Counted from the stretch's first letter, positions 8,151-16,618 are shown. The stretch: DNA of 35,372 nucleotides from JBFGCM01 sp041581135 (GCA_041581135.1 JBFGCM010000030.1:1-35372); one strand, 5' to 3'. Numbers and translations: made by a program. The notes: generated from the sequence alone by a model not told the origin.

Positions 8151-9155
8151 TCAGCCGGCGCGTTCGGCCCGCCGGCGCTGGCGTCGGCGCCGTACCGGCT
8201 GATCGGCCAGGAAGGAGACGCCGAGCCGAACGTCGATCTCTTGACGTGCGGGTCGGGATCGGTCGCCTTGGTAGTGATCGACCGTCTCTCGGATCTCGGC
8301 GATGTGCGCCGGTGTCGAACCGCAGCAGGCCCCGATGATCCGGGCGCCGGCGCGCATCGCCAGCTCCGCATAGGCGGCCATCAGTTCGGGGCCGATGGGG
8401 TAGTCGAGATATCCGTCGATGTAGGCCGGCATGCCGCAGTTGCCCTTGCTCACCACGATGGCGTCCGGATCGGCGTTGACGACGCCGCCGGCGGCCAGCA
8501 CGTTGTCGCCCGGTCCGATGCCGCAATTCACCCCGATGGCGACGGCTCCGGTGCCCAGCCGGGTGGCGGCGAGGTCGTCCGGGGTCACCCCCATCATGGT
8601 GTGGCCGTTGGTGTCGAAACTCATGGTCGTGACGATCGGCAGCTCGGTGGTGGCGGCGGCCTCGGCTGCCGCCTCCAGCTCCTCGATGGTGGACATCGTC
8701 TCTATCCACAACACGTCGACACCGCCCTCGGCGAGTGCCTTCGCCTGGTCGCCGAACATCTGCACTGCGGAGGCGTGGGTCAGGGTGCCGTGGGGCTCGA
8801 ACAGGTCTCCGGTTGGCCCGATGGAGCCTCCGACCACCACCGGTCGGTCGGCCCCATCGGCGACCTGCCGTGCCAGACGAGCCCCGGCCACGTTGAGCTC
8901 CGCGACGCGGTCTTGATGGCCATGAAGGGCCAGCCGGCTGCGGTTGCCGCCAAACGTGTTGGTGAGGATGATGTCGGCACCGGCCGCCACGAACGTCTCG
9001 TGGATCTGGACGATGACCTCCGGGCGCTCGGTGTTCCACCCTTCCGGCGAGTCGCCGCTCTCGAGGCCGGACGCGAACAGGCTCGTTCCCATACCGCCGT
9101 CGGCCACCAGCACGGGATGAGTGTCCAGTAGTGCCTGCAGCGTCGTTCGCGTCAT
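8151..9155 (-). CDS. Homocysteine S-methyltransferase family protein (betaine/methylated-amine donor type)
   Basis: 334 residues. The start at 9155 is supported by GAGGAGG 8 nt upstream. The protein is a single Hcy-binding TIM barrel: VADGGMGTSL near the N-terminus, LTNTFGGN, and the three zinc ligands Cys211 (GVNCG) and Cys277/Cys278 (GACCGSTP). It transfers a methyl group to homocysteine, giving methionine. The donor could be betaine, S-methylmethionine or another methyl compound; no cobalamin or folate domain is attached, so it is not MetH. A SAM-II riboswitch in the leader supports a role in methionine/SAM supply and predicts repression when SAM is abundant. The Arg-rich last 30 residues are variable. 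Confidence 0.92.
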   Translation of the reverse strand: MTRTTLQALLDTHPVLVADGGMGTSLFASGLESGDSPEGWNTERPEVIVQIHETFVAAGADIILTNTFGGNRSRLALHGHQDRVAELNVAGARLARQVADGADRPVVVGGSIGPTGDLFEPHGTLTHASAVQMFGDQAKALAEGGVDVLWIETMSTIEELEAAAEAAATTELPIVTTMSFDTNGHTMMGVTPDDLAATRLGTGAVAIGVNCGIGPGDNVLAAGGVVNADPDAIVVSKGNCGMPAYIDGYLDYPIGPELMAAYAELAMRAGARIIGACCGSTPAHIAEIRETVDHYQGDRSRPARQEIDVRLGVSFLADQPVRRRRQRRRAERAG

Positions 9156-9197
9156 GTGGCTCGCCTCCTCGGCTCTGTGTGCGGTCGGCCGGCGGGC

Positions 9198-9226
9198 GTA
9201 GCGGCCCCCGAAGAGAAGACCGCTAC
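9198..9226 (-). promoter_or_regulatory. UUCG hairpin between riboswitch aptamer and ribosome binding site
   Basis: GTAGCGGTC pairs with GGCCGCTAC (one G-U wobble) around a loop containing C(UUCG)G. It lies between the SAM-II aptamer and the AGGAGG site. No T tract follows, so it is not a typical intrinsic terminator. Its first three bases also belong to an alternative helix with the 3' strand of the aptamer. Confidence 0.7.
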
Positions 9227-9248
9227 AGCAAAGCTGAGCGGTCTCGTG

Positions 9249-9307
9249 CCCCTCGCTTTAGCTGCATTTGTAGAGCGCCCGCAAGCTGACGGATCAAATC
9301 CGGCGCT
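9249..9307 (-). promoter_or_regulatory. SAM-II riboswitch aptamer
   Basis: On the minus strand, helix P1 is AGCGCC (9307-9302) with GGCGCT (9279-9274). The loop starts GATTTG, continues ATCCG, and ends GCTTGC (9286-9281). After P1 come AAAT (9269-9266) and the conserved GCTAAA (9262-9257), then GAGGGG. This order (GAUUUG, CCG, GCUUGC, P1 3' strand, AAA, GCUAAA) is the diagnostic pattern of the SAM-II (metA) H-type pseudoknot class, which binds S-adenosylmethionine. The gene it precedes makes methionine, as expected for this class. The match was made by eye against remembered consensus sequences, not with a covariance model. Confidence 0.88.
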
Positions 9308-9314
9308 GCCGGGA

Positions 9315-9320
9315 AGCGTA
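9315..9320 (-). promoter_or_regulatory. -10 element of the riboswitch transcript
   Basis: TACGCT on the minus strand ends 7 nt before A9307, the first base of aptamer helix P1. The same hexamer and spacing occur at the leaderless HTH gene. It lies in the 31-nt gap after the response-regulator stop. No good -35 is visible. Confidence 0.5.
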
Positions 9321-9338
9321 GCACCGATATTCGCCCGC

Positions 9339-9992
9339 TCAGATCAACTTGCGGTCGGCGGCCCACTTGGTCAGCTCGTTGCGGTTGGAGAGCTGGAGCT
9401 TCCGCAGCACCGAGGACACGTGCGTTTCGATGGTCTTCACCGAGATGAAGAGCCGTTCGCCGGCTTCCTTGTAGGTGTACCCCCGGGCGATGTGCTGGAG
9501 CACTTCGCGTTCACGTTTGGTGAGCTGGTCGAGTTCAGGGTCGATGTCGGCGACGGCGACCGAAGAGAACGCATCGAGCACGAATCCGGCGAGCTGCGGT
9601 GAGAACACCGCGTCGCCGCCGGCCACGCGGTGGACGGCTGCGGCGAGGTCGGCCGCCGAGATGGTCTTGGTGACGTAGCCGCGGGCGCCGGCGCGGATGG
9701 TGGCCACTACGTCCTCGGCCGCATCGGACGCCGAGATGGCCAAGAAGCGCACCTCGGGATGGTCCGCGGTGACCGCCTCGATGACGGCCTTGCCGCCCCC
9801 GGCGGGCATGTGTACGTCGACCAGGACGACATCGGGGACCCGCTCACCGATCAGCTCGATGGCGGCTTCCACCTCGCTGGCCTCGCCGACGACGTCGATG
9901 GTGTCCGGAAGCTCGGTCCGGACCCCGGCACGGAACAGGTCGTGGTCGTCGACGATGAACACCCGGATGGCATCTGGAGCCGATTCGCTCAT
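9339..9992 (-). CDS. NarL/LuxR-family response regulator
   Basis: 217 residues. The receiver domain (about 8-125) has the acidic pair Asp16-Asp17, phospho-acceptor Asp59 (VLVDVHMP) and Lys109 (GYVTKT). The C-terminal LuxR/GerE HTH (about 152-215) contains LTKREREVLQHIARG and SVKTIETHVSSVLRKL. The start ATG overlaps the stop of the upstream kinase gene (ATGA), so the two are translationally coupled. When phosphorylated by the kinase it should dimerise and bind DNA; targets are not evident here. The domain sizes and order are those of a standard two-component regulator. Confidence 0.95.
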   Translation of the reverse strand: MSESAPDAIRVFIVDDHDLFRAGVRTELPDTIDVVGEASEVEAAIELIGERVPDVVLVDVHMPAGGGKAVIEAVTADHPEVRFLAISASDAAEDVVATIRAGARGYVTKTISAADLAAAVHRVAGGDAVFSPQLAGFVLDAFSSVAVADIDPELDQLTKREREVLQHIARGYTYKEAGERLFISVKTIETHVSSVLRKLQLSNRNELTKWAADRKLI

Positions 9993-11098
9993 CGTGACAT
10001 CCTCAACTCGACTTCCGTTCCCTGTCCCGGATCGGTCCTGACCACCGCAGTGCCTCCGTGGCGTTGCATGCGGCCGACGATGGACTCGTCGAGCCCGTGA
10101 CGGTCGGCGCCGACCTGCTCCATGTCGAAGCCGGCACCCCGGTCTCTGACGAAGATCGTAACGGTGTCGGCAGCCGTCTCGATGTAGATCGACACATTGT
10201 CGTCGCCGGAGTGGCGCGCCGCATTCGTCGTGGCCTCGCCGGTGGCCCGCACCAGAGCACGAAGCTCCTCGGTGAGCTCGCAGTCACCGACGGCGACCAC
10301 ATCGATCTCTACCCCGTACCGGCGCTCGATGTCCGCCGCCATCGCCTGGACCTCGTCGACGAGATGCCCCGGCGCCGGGGTCGAACCACCGAACAGCCAC
10401 TCGCGTAGCTCGCGCTCCTGCTGGCGGGCGAGCGTCTTCACCTGTCTCCCGTCATCGGCCTGCCGCTGGATGAGGGCAAGGGTCTGCAGTACGGAGTCGT
10501 GGAGGTGGGCGGCCATGTCCGAGCGCTCCTCGGCCCGGGTACGAGCCTCTTGGGCGGTCCGCATCGCCGCCTCGGCGGCCTGCCGGCGGGCGTCGGCGCG
10601 GCGCATGATGCCGAACGCCCATGCCGCCGAGGCGGCCGAGAAGACGAAGACGACGAGGTTCGCCGAAGCCGAGGTGAGATCGAGCCCTCGCGTGATGATC
10701 TGGCGATAGCTGGTGACGATCGTCAACACGACGGCGGCCCCCAGCGCTGCCACCGCTCCGGCGCCGTATACGACCAGGAACACCGAGGACAAGGGGTAGC
10801 CGCCCGCGAACTGAGTGGACCCGGCAGCGATCGGGGCGACCTGGGCGCCGGCTCCCACGGCGACGTCCGCCACGAGGAACCAAGGGTTGCGCAGTGTGTC
10901 GGCCCGGTTGAAGTGGAGCCACACGGTGAGCGCCGCCCACGCCGAGGTGGCGGCGATGGTGATGATGATGATGGCCGGCCGGTCGGCCTCCTCGCTCGAG
11001 GCGAGGGCCACGACGCCGAGGATCGCGAGCCACACCGCACCGACGACACGGAACCCGACGACCACTCGGCGCAATGACAAGTCGATGTCGAATTCCAT
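9989..11098 (-). CDS. NarL-type membrane sensor histidine kinase
   Basis: 369 residues. About six hydrophobic segments fill residues 10-160, followed by a coiled stretch (RRADARRQAAEAAMRTAQEA), the HisKA_3-type dimerisation helix with phospho-acceptor His200 in HLHDSVLQTLALI, and an HATPase domain (ATGEATTNAARHSG N-box, DRGAGFDME G-box). No extracytoplasmic ligand domain is present, so it probably senses a membrane or intramembrane signal. The start at 11098 has no Shine-Dalgarno but TACCCT ends 7 nt upstream, suggesting leaderless expression. The stop overlaps the start of the response regulator, its likely partner. Confidence 0.93.
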   Translation of the reverse strand: MEFDIDLSLRRVVVGFRVVGAVWLAILGVVALASSEEADRPAIIIITIAATSAWAALTVWLHFNRADTLRNPWFLVADVAVGAGAQVAPIAAGSTQFAGGYPLSSVFLVVYGAGAVAALGAAVVLTIVTSYRQIITRGLDLTSASANLVVFVFSAASAAWAFGIMRRADARRQAAEAAMRTAQEARTRAEERSDMAAHLHDSVLQTLALIQRQADDGRQVKTLARQQERELREWLFGGSTPAPGHLVDEVQAMAADIERRYGVEIDVVAVGDCELTEELRALVRATGEATTNAARHSGDDNVSIYIETAADTVTIFVRDRGAGFDMEQVGADRHGLDESIVGRMQRHGGTAVVRTDPGQGTEVELRMSR

Positions 11099-11105
11099 GA
11101 AGTCG

Positions 11106-11111
11106 AGGGTA
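11106..11111 (-). promoter_or_regulatory. -10 element of leaderless kinase-regulator operon
   Basis: TACCCT on the minus strand ends 7 nt before the ATG at 11098. Confidence 0.5.
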
Positions 11112-11211
11112 AACGCGACGCCACTCGACGGCTGAGAGAAGCGCCGCGTGAAGCGACAGAGCGCGGTGTCATGCGATAGTTTGGAGGTAGCAGCAGAGTC
11201 GCGCGGTGTGG

Positions 11212-11273
11212 GGCGCGATGGGCGCGCCTCACGAGAGATCCGGGCACTAGCCCGGGGGAGGGAAGGCTCTCGT
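11212..11273 (+). promoter_or_regulatory. Structured leader enclosing the protease ribosome binding site
   Basis: Three stems are visible. GGCGCG pairs with CGCGCC (11212-11228). ACGAGAG (11231-11237) pairs with CTCTCGT (11267-11273), and the second arm covers the first two bases of the GTG start. Nested inside is CCGGGC-ACTA-GCCCGG (11240-11255). The purine-rich Shine-Dalgarno (GGGAGGGAAGG) lies between the nested hairpin and the closing arm. This could restrict translation. Confidence 0.55.
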
Positions 11274-14200
11274 GTCTCGCAAGGTGTTTCTCTTGGTGGT
11301 GGCGCTCGTAACGGCGCTCACCCAGCTCAGTGCGGTGGCCGGCGCCCAAGATCCGGCGGCAGCCGATGTGGGGACGGTCGTTGAGATCGACGACACCACC
11401 GCCTGGGTGGTCGAGTTCGTCGATCGCGCCGATCTGAGCTTCGCTCGATCGATCACCGATCGGGCGGATCGAACCCGTGCAGTGGCGGACGCCCTGCAGC
11501 GCACCGCATCCCGCTCCCAAGGCCAGGCCATCGACCTGGTGAGGGCCACACCAGGGGCCTCCTATGAGGCGTTCTGGATGCGCAACGTGATCGTGGTCGA
11601 GGGCACGGCCGATCTCGCTGCCGAGCTGCGGGCCCTGCCGGGGGTGCTCAAGGTCCGGCCGGAGCAGAGCTACGAGATGATGCAACCAGTGGCGGAGAGG
11701 CCGGCCGCCGAGGCACCGACGGCCACCGCGGCACTGGTCGGTGACCCAGAGTGGGGTGTCGATCGCATCGGCGCCGACGACGTGTGGGCGCTCGGCATCA
11801 CCGGTGCCGGTGTCGTCGTGGGCAGCCTGGACTCGGGCGTGCAGTACGACCATCCGGCGCTGGTAGACAGCTATCGCGGCAACAACGGCGACGGAACGTT
11901 CGACCACAACTACAACTTCTTCGATGCCACCGGCATCTGTGGCTCCGACGAGCCCTGCGACGAGTTGGGTCACGGCACCCACACCATGGGCACGATGGTC
12001 GGCGGCGACGGGCCCGGCCCGTTTGCGCCGGACATCGGCGTGGCCCCGGACGCGCAGTGGATGTCGGTGAGCTGCGGTCCGTTCTTCTGCAGCGAGAGCG
12101 AGCTGATGGCGGCCGGTGAGTTCTTCATCACGCCGACCGACCTCAACGGGGAGAACCCGGATCCCTCCAAGGCGCCCCACGTCGTCAACAACTCCTGGGG
12201 TGGCGGTCCCGGTGATCCGTTCTTCCTCGACATGGTCAACGCCTGGCGTGCTGCCGGGATCCTCCCGGTGTTCGCCTCCGGCAACCCCGGCCCCTTCTGT
12301 GAGGCCGGTGGTTCGCCCGGCGACTACAACGAGGTGCTGAGCGTCGGCGCCACCGACATCAACGACGTGATCGCCGACTTCTCGGGTCGTGGCCCGTCTG
12401 CGTTCGGCAAGATCAACCCGGACGTCTCGGCGCCGGGGGTGGATGTGGTCTCCAGCGTCCCCGGGAACGGGTACGCCGCGTTCAGTGGCACGTCGATGGC
12501 GACGCCACACACGGTGGGGACCCTGGCCCTGATGATGTCGGCCAGTCCCGACCTGATCGGGCAGATCGATGACTCGTTCGGCGCCATCAAGCAGACGGCG
12601 ATGGACATCATCGACCTGTCGTGCGGCGGCGATGCCGACGGTGACCCGAACAACGTGTACGGCGAGGGCCGGGTGGATGCCCTGGCGGCCATCGCGCTGG
12701 TTGCCACCGGTGGCACGCTCGAGGGCACCGTCACCGATGCCGGCACCGGCGATCCGATCGCCGGCGCCAAGATCTCCGCCGACGACGGCGAGCGGGTGAT
12801 CACCGGTGCGTCGGGAACCGACGGCACCTACAAGATGTTCCTCGTCGAGGGCACGTACGACGTCAGCGCCACGGCGTTCGCCTATCTGCCGACCGACGCC
12901 GGCAGCGTGGACGTCGTGGTGGACCAGGCGACGATCCTCGACATCGCGATGGAGCGGGCCCCTGAGGCCACCATCACCGGCAGTGTGTCGTCAATCCCCG
13001 GCGGCTCCGCCGTCGAGGGAGCCCAGGTGAAGGCACTGGGCACGCCAGTGGCGCCTGCCGTGACCGGAGCCGACGGGAGTTACTCGTTGACGCTGCCGCT
13101 GGGGAGCTACACGCTCGAGGCGGGTGCCGGCGGTTGCCTGGGTATGGCGTCGGCGGATGTGGAGCTCACGGCCGACACCACGGTGAACTTCGAGCTGGTA
13201 CGCAAGGTCGACTCGTTCGGCCACGTGTGCAACGCGATCCCATTCGACTGGCTCGACGCCGAGCGGCGGGTGCGCTTCCCCCGCTTCGCCGACGACATCG
13301 AGGTCGAGGTCAAGCTGCCCTTCACCTTCCCGTTCTACGGGCGGCCCAACAGCCGGGTGTTCATCAGCAGCAACGGGTATGTGAGCTTCACGCGGTCCGC
13401 CGACTTCAGCCCGTTCTTCAATACGCCGATCCCGGATCCGGATCCGCCGAACAATGCAATCTATGCGTTGTGGGACGATCTCTGGGTCGACGACGAAACC
13501 CGAGTGTTGGTCAGTGGTAACCGGTATCCGGACCGGTTCGTGATCGAATACGAGAACATCCCGCAGTTGGGAAGCAGCTCACGTAGCAGCTTCCAGATCC
13601 AGCTGTGGCGGGACGGAACCATCGACATCCTGTACGCAGACGACATCGGCAACCTGGGCAACGGAAGCAATGCGACCATCGGCCTCGAGCGGCGGCGCGG
13701 TGTGGATGCCTTCCAGTTCGGGTTCAACCAGCCGGTGGCCGGTCCGGAGACCGCATGGCGGTACAGCGTCGTAGACGTCGGTCGCGTCCAAGGCACGGTG
13801 ACGAACGCCAACGACGGCTTGCCCGTCGAGGGCGCCACCATCACCGCCCAGCCAGGCGGGCGTTCGGCCACGACGGGGGAGAGCGGGATGTACACCCTCG
13901 CCCTGTTGCCCGGCGACTACGAGCTGACGGCGGAGGCCGATGACTACGCATCGGCCGAAGCCGACGTGTCGCTGCGGCGCCACGCCAGGGTCGACTTCGT
14001 GCTCGACGCTGCCGAATTGGGCTTCTCGCCCGATGCGATCGCCGCGGCGGTCGACTTCGGTGAGACCGCGAACGCAACGTTGACACTGGAGAACACCGGT
14101 CAGGTGCCACTGGAGTGGGAGCTGTTCGAGCGCGACTTCGGAGTGACGCCGCCCACCCTGCCCCCGGCCGCGCTGGCGGCTTATGCGCAGGCCCACGCCG

Positions 14201-16116
14201 GGTGGAGCCAGCCGGACTATGACCGCTCGGCGGTCACCATCTATTCGGGTGGTCCTGATCTGACGGCGGTGTTGGCACCGGTGATCGACGATCCCGAAGG
14301 CGACGCGCAAGGCTCGGTCGACATCACGGTGGTCGAAGGAGGCCTCGACGATCAGGACCTGTCGATACGGGTGAACTTCACCGACGGCTCGCCCGTCGAT
14401 GAGGTAGCCGGCTACATCTTCTTCGACACGGACCAGAACGAGGCCACCGGCCTCGATCCGCAGGAGCTGTTCGGCTTGCCGACGCAGACGGTTGGCGTCG
14501 ACTTCTTCGCCGACATGTTCGCCTCGTCTGAAGGCATCGTCTTCATCGTCAGCGACGAGTTCGAACTCGTCGCCGAGGTCGAGGTCGTCGCCGATGGCCA
14601 GAGCCTGGCCTTCGACGTGCCGGCCGAGGCGTTCGGTGAGGACCTCGGAGATGGAGTGAACACGGCGATGGTGCTCGGCGATTTCTTCGGTCCGACCGAT
14701 TGGGCGCCGGACGTCGGGCACGGCGAGATCAGTGCCTTCGGTGATGCCCCGTGGATCCAGGCGGAACCGGTGTCGGGCATCGTCGAGCCCGGCGAGTCTG
14801 TGGACGTGGAGGTGCTGCTCGGTGGCCCCGACACGTTGCCCGGAACCTACGAGGCCGAGCTGGTGATCGTCAGCAATGCTCCGCGGACTCCTCGCGTCAC
14901 CGTCCCGGTGAGCCTCGAGGTGGCGATGCCGGACGACTTCGGCGTGGTGGAGGGCACGGTCACCGACGAGGTGACCGGTGAGCCGATCCGTGGTGCCGAG
15001 GTTGCCGTGGCCTCCGAGTTCGGAGGATCACCGCTCGACCTGCTCGCCGAGACGGACTCCGACGGGCACTATGTGCTCGTCGGGCCCGCCGGCACATGGC
15101 CGGCGACCATCGGCGCCGACGAATACGTGACGCTCGAGACCGATGTCACCATCGAACCCGGCCTGATGACCACAGCCGACTTCGCGCTGACACCGGTCAT
15201 TCCATTGCTCCACGTGAGCCCGTCCGAGCTGAGCTTCACGCTCGAGGCCGGAGGCACCGACAGCGGTACGGTGGTGCTCGACAGTGTCGGCGTGTTGCCG
15301 GTGGACTTCACCGTGGTCGAGAACGTGCTCGAGGCACCCTCGCCTGAGGTGGTGGTACCCACCGGCCCAGATGGCACGGCGTTGATCTGGGACTCGGATC
15401 GATCGTTCATGGCGGATCTCCCGGCTCCCGCCGGTGGCTCGGCGGCGTACGCCGGTGAAGTGGTCACCATCATCGACGATCCGGCGGGCGATGCGATCGG
15501 CGTGGTCGACGTGGTGTCCGTCGATGCCGGGGTGGATGCGGGGTTGCTGACCCTCACCATCAACTTCAGCGAGGACACCGTGATGGATGAGGCCGTCGGA
15601 TTGGTGTTCTTCGACATCGATCAGAACCCGGAGACAGGGATCCCGGCGCCGGAGTTCGGTGGCCTGCCGGAGCAGGACGTCGGGTTCGAGTTCTTCGCCG
15701 ACTTCTTCCCGGCTCCGGACGGCTTCGTCGTGATCGTCAGCGACGACTTCGAGGTCGTGGCCGAGCCCGAGGTGATCGAGGACGGCCAGAGCTACACCGT
15801 GGTGTTCCCGGTGGACGTCTTCGGACCCACCGAGGACGGCACCATCAACGTGGCGATGTGGGCCGGCGACTTCGAGCAGCAGTCCGATTGGGCGCCCGAT
15901 GCCGGGCATGGCGAGATCGTCCCGTTCGAGGATGCGCCGTGGCTCAGCGTCGACCCCACGGAGGGCTCGATCGATCCGGGAGTGTCCCAGGACCTCGCCG
16001 TGGCGGTCGATGCCACCGGCCTCGTCCCGGGCACCTATGTGGCGGAGCTGCGGATCGGCAGCAACGATCCGCTCAACCCGGTGCAGACGGTGCTCGTCAC
16101 GCTCGACGTGATCTGA
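11272..16116 (+). CDS. Large secreted S8 subtilisin-like protease with repeated accessory domains
   Basis: 1614 residues from the GTG at 11272, after GGGAGGGAAGG. Order: signal peptide (1 to about 25, ending near SAVAGA), I9-like propeptide (about 40-135), S8 catalytic domain (about 160-470) with Asp187 (GSLDSG), His234 (GHGTHT), oxyanion Asn338 (ASGNPG) and Ser408 (GTSMATP). Then come two carboxypeptidase-regulatory-like beta domains (about 481-641), a NIDO-like domain with FISSNGYVSF (about 646-833), a third regulatory domain (839-913), a short BACON-like strand region, module A (about 1003-1220), a fourth regulatory domain (1223-1307) and module B (about 1400-1614), which repeats A. There is no LPXTG or terminal helix, so it is released or held non-covalently. 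It should degrade extracellular protein. Confidence 0.93.
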   Translation: MSRKVFLLVVALVTALTQLSAVAGAQDPAAADVGTVVEIDDTTAWVVEFVDRADLSFARSITDRADRTRAVADALQRTASRSQGQAIDLVRATPGASYEAFWMRNVIVVEGTADLAAELRALPGVLKVRPEQSYEMMQPVAERPAAEAPTATAALVGDPEWGVDRIGADDVWALGITGAGVVVGSLDSGVQYDHPALVDSYRGNNGDGTFDHNYNFFDATGICGSDEPCDELGHGTHTMGTMVGGDGPGPFAPDIGVAPDAQWMSVSCGPFFCSESELMAAGEFFITPTDLNGENPDPSKAPHVVNNSWGGGPGDPFFLDMVNAWRAAGILPVFASGNPGPFCEAGGSPGDYNEVLSVGATDINDVIADFSGRGPSAFGKINPDVSAPGVDVVSSVPGNGYAAFSGTSMATPHTVGTLALMMSASPDLIGQIDDSFGAIKQTAMDIIDLSCGGDADGDPNNVYGEGRVDALAAIALVATGGTLEGTVTDAGTGDPIAGAKISADDGERVITGASGTDGTYKMFLVEGTYDVSATAFAYLPTDAGSVDVVVDQATILDIAMERAPEATITGSVSSIPGGSAVEGAQVKALGTPVAPAVTGADGSYSLTLPLGSYTLEAGAGGCLGMASADVELTADTTVNFELVRKVDSFGHVCNAIPFDWLDAERRVRFPRFADDIEVEVKLPFTFPFYGRPNSRVFISSNGYVSFTRSADFSPFFNTPIPDPDPPNNAIYALWDDLWVDDETRVLVSGNRYPDRFVIEYENIPQLGSSSRSSFQIQLWRDGTIDILYADDIGNLGNGSNATIGLERRRGVDAFQFGFNQPVAGPETAWRYSVVDVGRVQGTVTNANDGLPVEGATITAQPGGRSATTGESGMYTLALLPGDYELTAEADDYASAEADVSLRRHARVDFVLDAAELGFSPDAIAAAVDFGETANATLTLENTGQVPLEWELFERDFGVTPPTLPPAALAAYAQAHAGWSQPDYDRSAVTIYSGGPDLTAVLAPVIDDPEGDAQGSVDITVVEGGLDDQDLSIRVNFTDGSPVDEVAGYIFFDTDQNEATGLDPQELFGLPTQTVGVDFFADMFASSEGIVFIVSDEFELVAEVEVVADGQSLAFDVPAEAFGEDLGDGVNTAMVLGDFFGPTDWAPDVGHGEISAFGDAPWIQAEPVSGIVEPGESVDVEVLLGGPDTLPGTYEAELVIVSNAPRTPRVTVPVSLEVAMPDDFGVVEGTVTDEVTGEPIRGAEVAVASEFGGSPLDLLAETDSDGHYVLVGPAGTWPATIGADEYVTLETDVTIEPGLMTTADFALTPVIPLLHVSPSELSFTLEAGGTDSGTVVLDSVGVLPVDFTVVENVLEAPSPEVVVPTGPDGTALIWDSDRSFMADLPAPAGGSAAYAGEVVTIIDDPAGDAIGVVDVVSVDAGVDAGLLTLTINFSEDTVMDEAVGLVFFDIDQNPETGIPAPEFGGLPEQDVGFEFFADFFPAPDGFVVIVSDDFEVVAEPEVIEDGQSYTVVFPVDVFGPTEDGTINVAMWAGDFEQQSDWAPDAGHGEIVPFEDAPWLSVDPTEGSIDPGVSQDLAVAVDATGLVPGTYVAELRIGSNDPLNPVQTVLVTLDVI

Positions 16117-16125
16117 CGATTCCCA

Positions 16126-16152
16126 GGGGGTCGCGCCTCGGGCGCGGCCCCC
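16126..16152. terminator. Bidirectional terminator between protease and hydroxylase operon
   Basis: GGGGGTCGCGCC and GGCGCGGCCCCC form a 12-bp stem (one G-U pair) with a 3-nt TCG loop, 9 nt after the protease stop and 4 nt before the stop of the convergent gene. The short TTCGTC tail is weak in T. Confidence 0.75.
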
Positions 16153-16156
16153 TTCG

Positions 16157-16618
16157 TCAGCGGATCTCGGCGGCGGCTTGGGCGACGGCCGCAAGGATTC
16201 GGGCGTACCCGGTGCAGCGGCACAGGTTTCCCGACAGGCCGATCCGAATGTCCTCATCGGTCGGCGCCGGGTTCGATTCGAGCAGCGCATGAGCCGACAT
16301 GATCATGCCCGGTGTGCAGAAGCCACACTGCACGCCGCCTGCCTCCAGCAACGCGCGTTGGATGGGGTGGAGCGCATCGGCGGTTCCGAGGCCTTCCACG
16401 GTGGTGATGTCGCGACCCTGCGCCTGTGCCGCCAGGTACGAACAGGAGTTCACCGGGCGGCTGTCGACCAGCACCATGCACGCCCCGCACTCGCAGTCGT
16501 CGCATCCTTCCTTGGTGCCGGTGAGGCCCACCTCGTCCCGGATCACGCTGAGCAGGTTGCGCCCCGCATCGACCGTGACCGAGTAGTCGACGCCGTTGAC
16601 GGTGAGGGTGATCATCAT
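16157..16618 (-). CDS. Molybdenum hydroxylase small subunit, two [2Fe-2S] clusters
   Basis: 153 residues. The ATG at 16618 overlaps the stop of the medium subunit (ATGA). The plant-ferredoxin-type cluster is held by Cys39, Cys44, Cys47 and Cys59 (EGCDDCECGAC), with an extra Cys42 between the first two. The second, all-helical cluster domain has Cys98 and Cys101 (CGFC) and Cys133 and Cys135 (CRC). It passes electrons from the molybdenum site to FAD. Length and architecture are normal for CoxS/XdhC-like subunits. Last gene of the L-M-S operon. Confidence 0.95.
   Translation of the reverse strand: MMITLTVNGVDYSVTVDAGRNLLSVIRDEVGLTGTKEGCDDCECGACMVLVDSRPVNSCSYLAAQAQGRDITTVEGLGTADALHPIQRALLEAGGVQCGFCTPGMIMSAHALLESNPAPTDEDIRIGLSGNLCRCTGYARILAAVAQAAAEIR

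Noticed and set aside
11099..11271. c-di-GMP or c-di-AMP riboswitch before the protease
   Set aside because: Hairpins exist, but the conserved sequence blocks of both classes are missing.
10723..12510. Long open frame on the minus strand (595 codons)
   Set aside because: It covers the start of the S8 protease and the N-terminal half of the kinase; low-complexity Arg/Gly/His-rich product, a shadow of GC-rich coding sequence.
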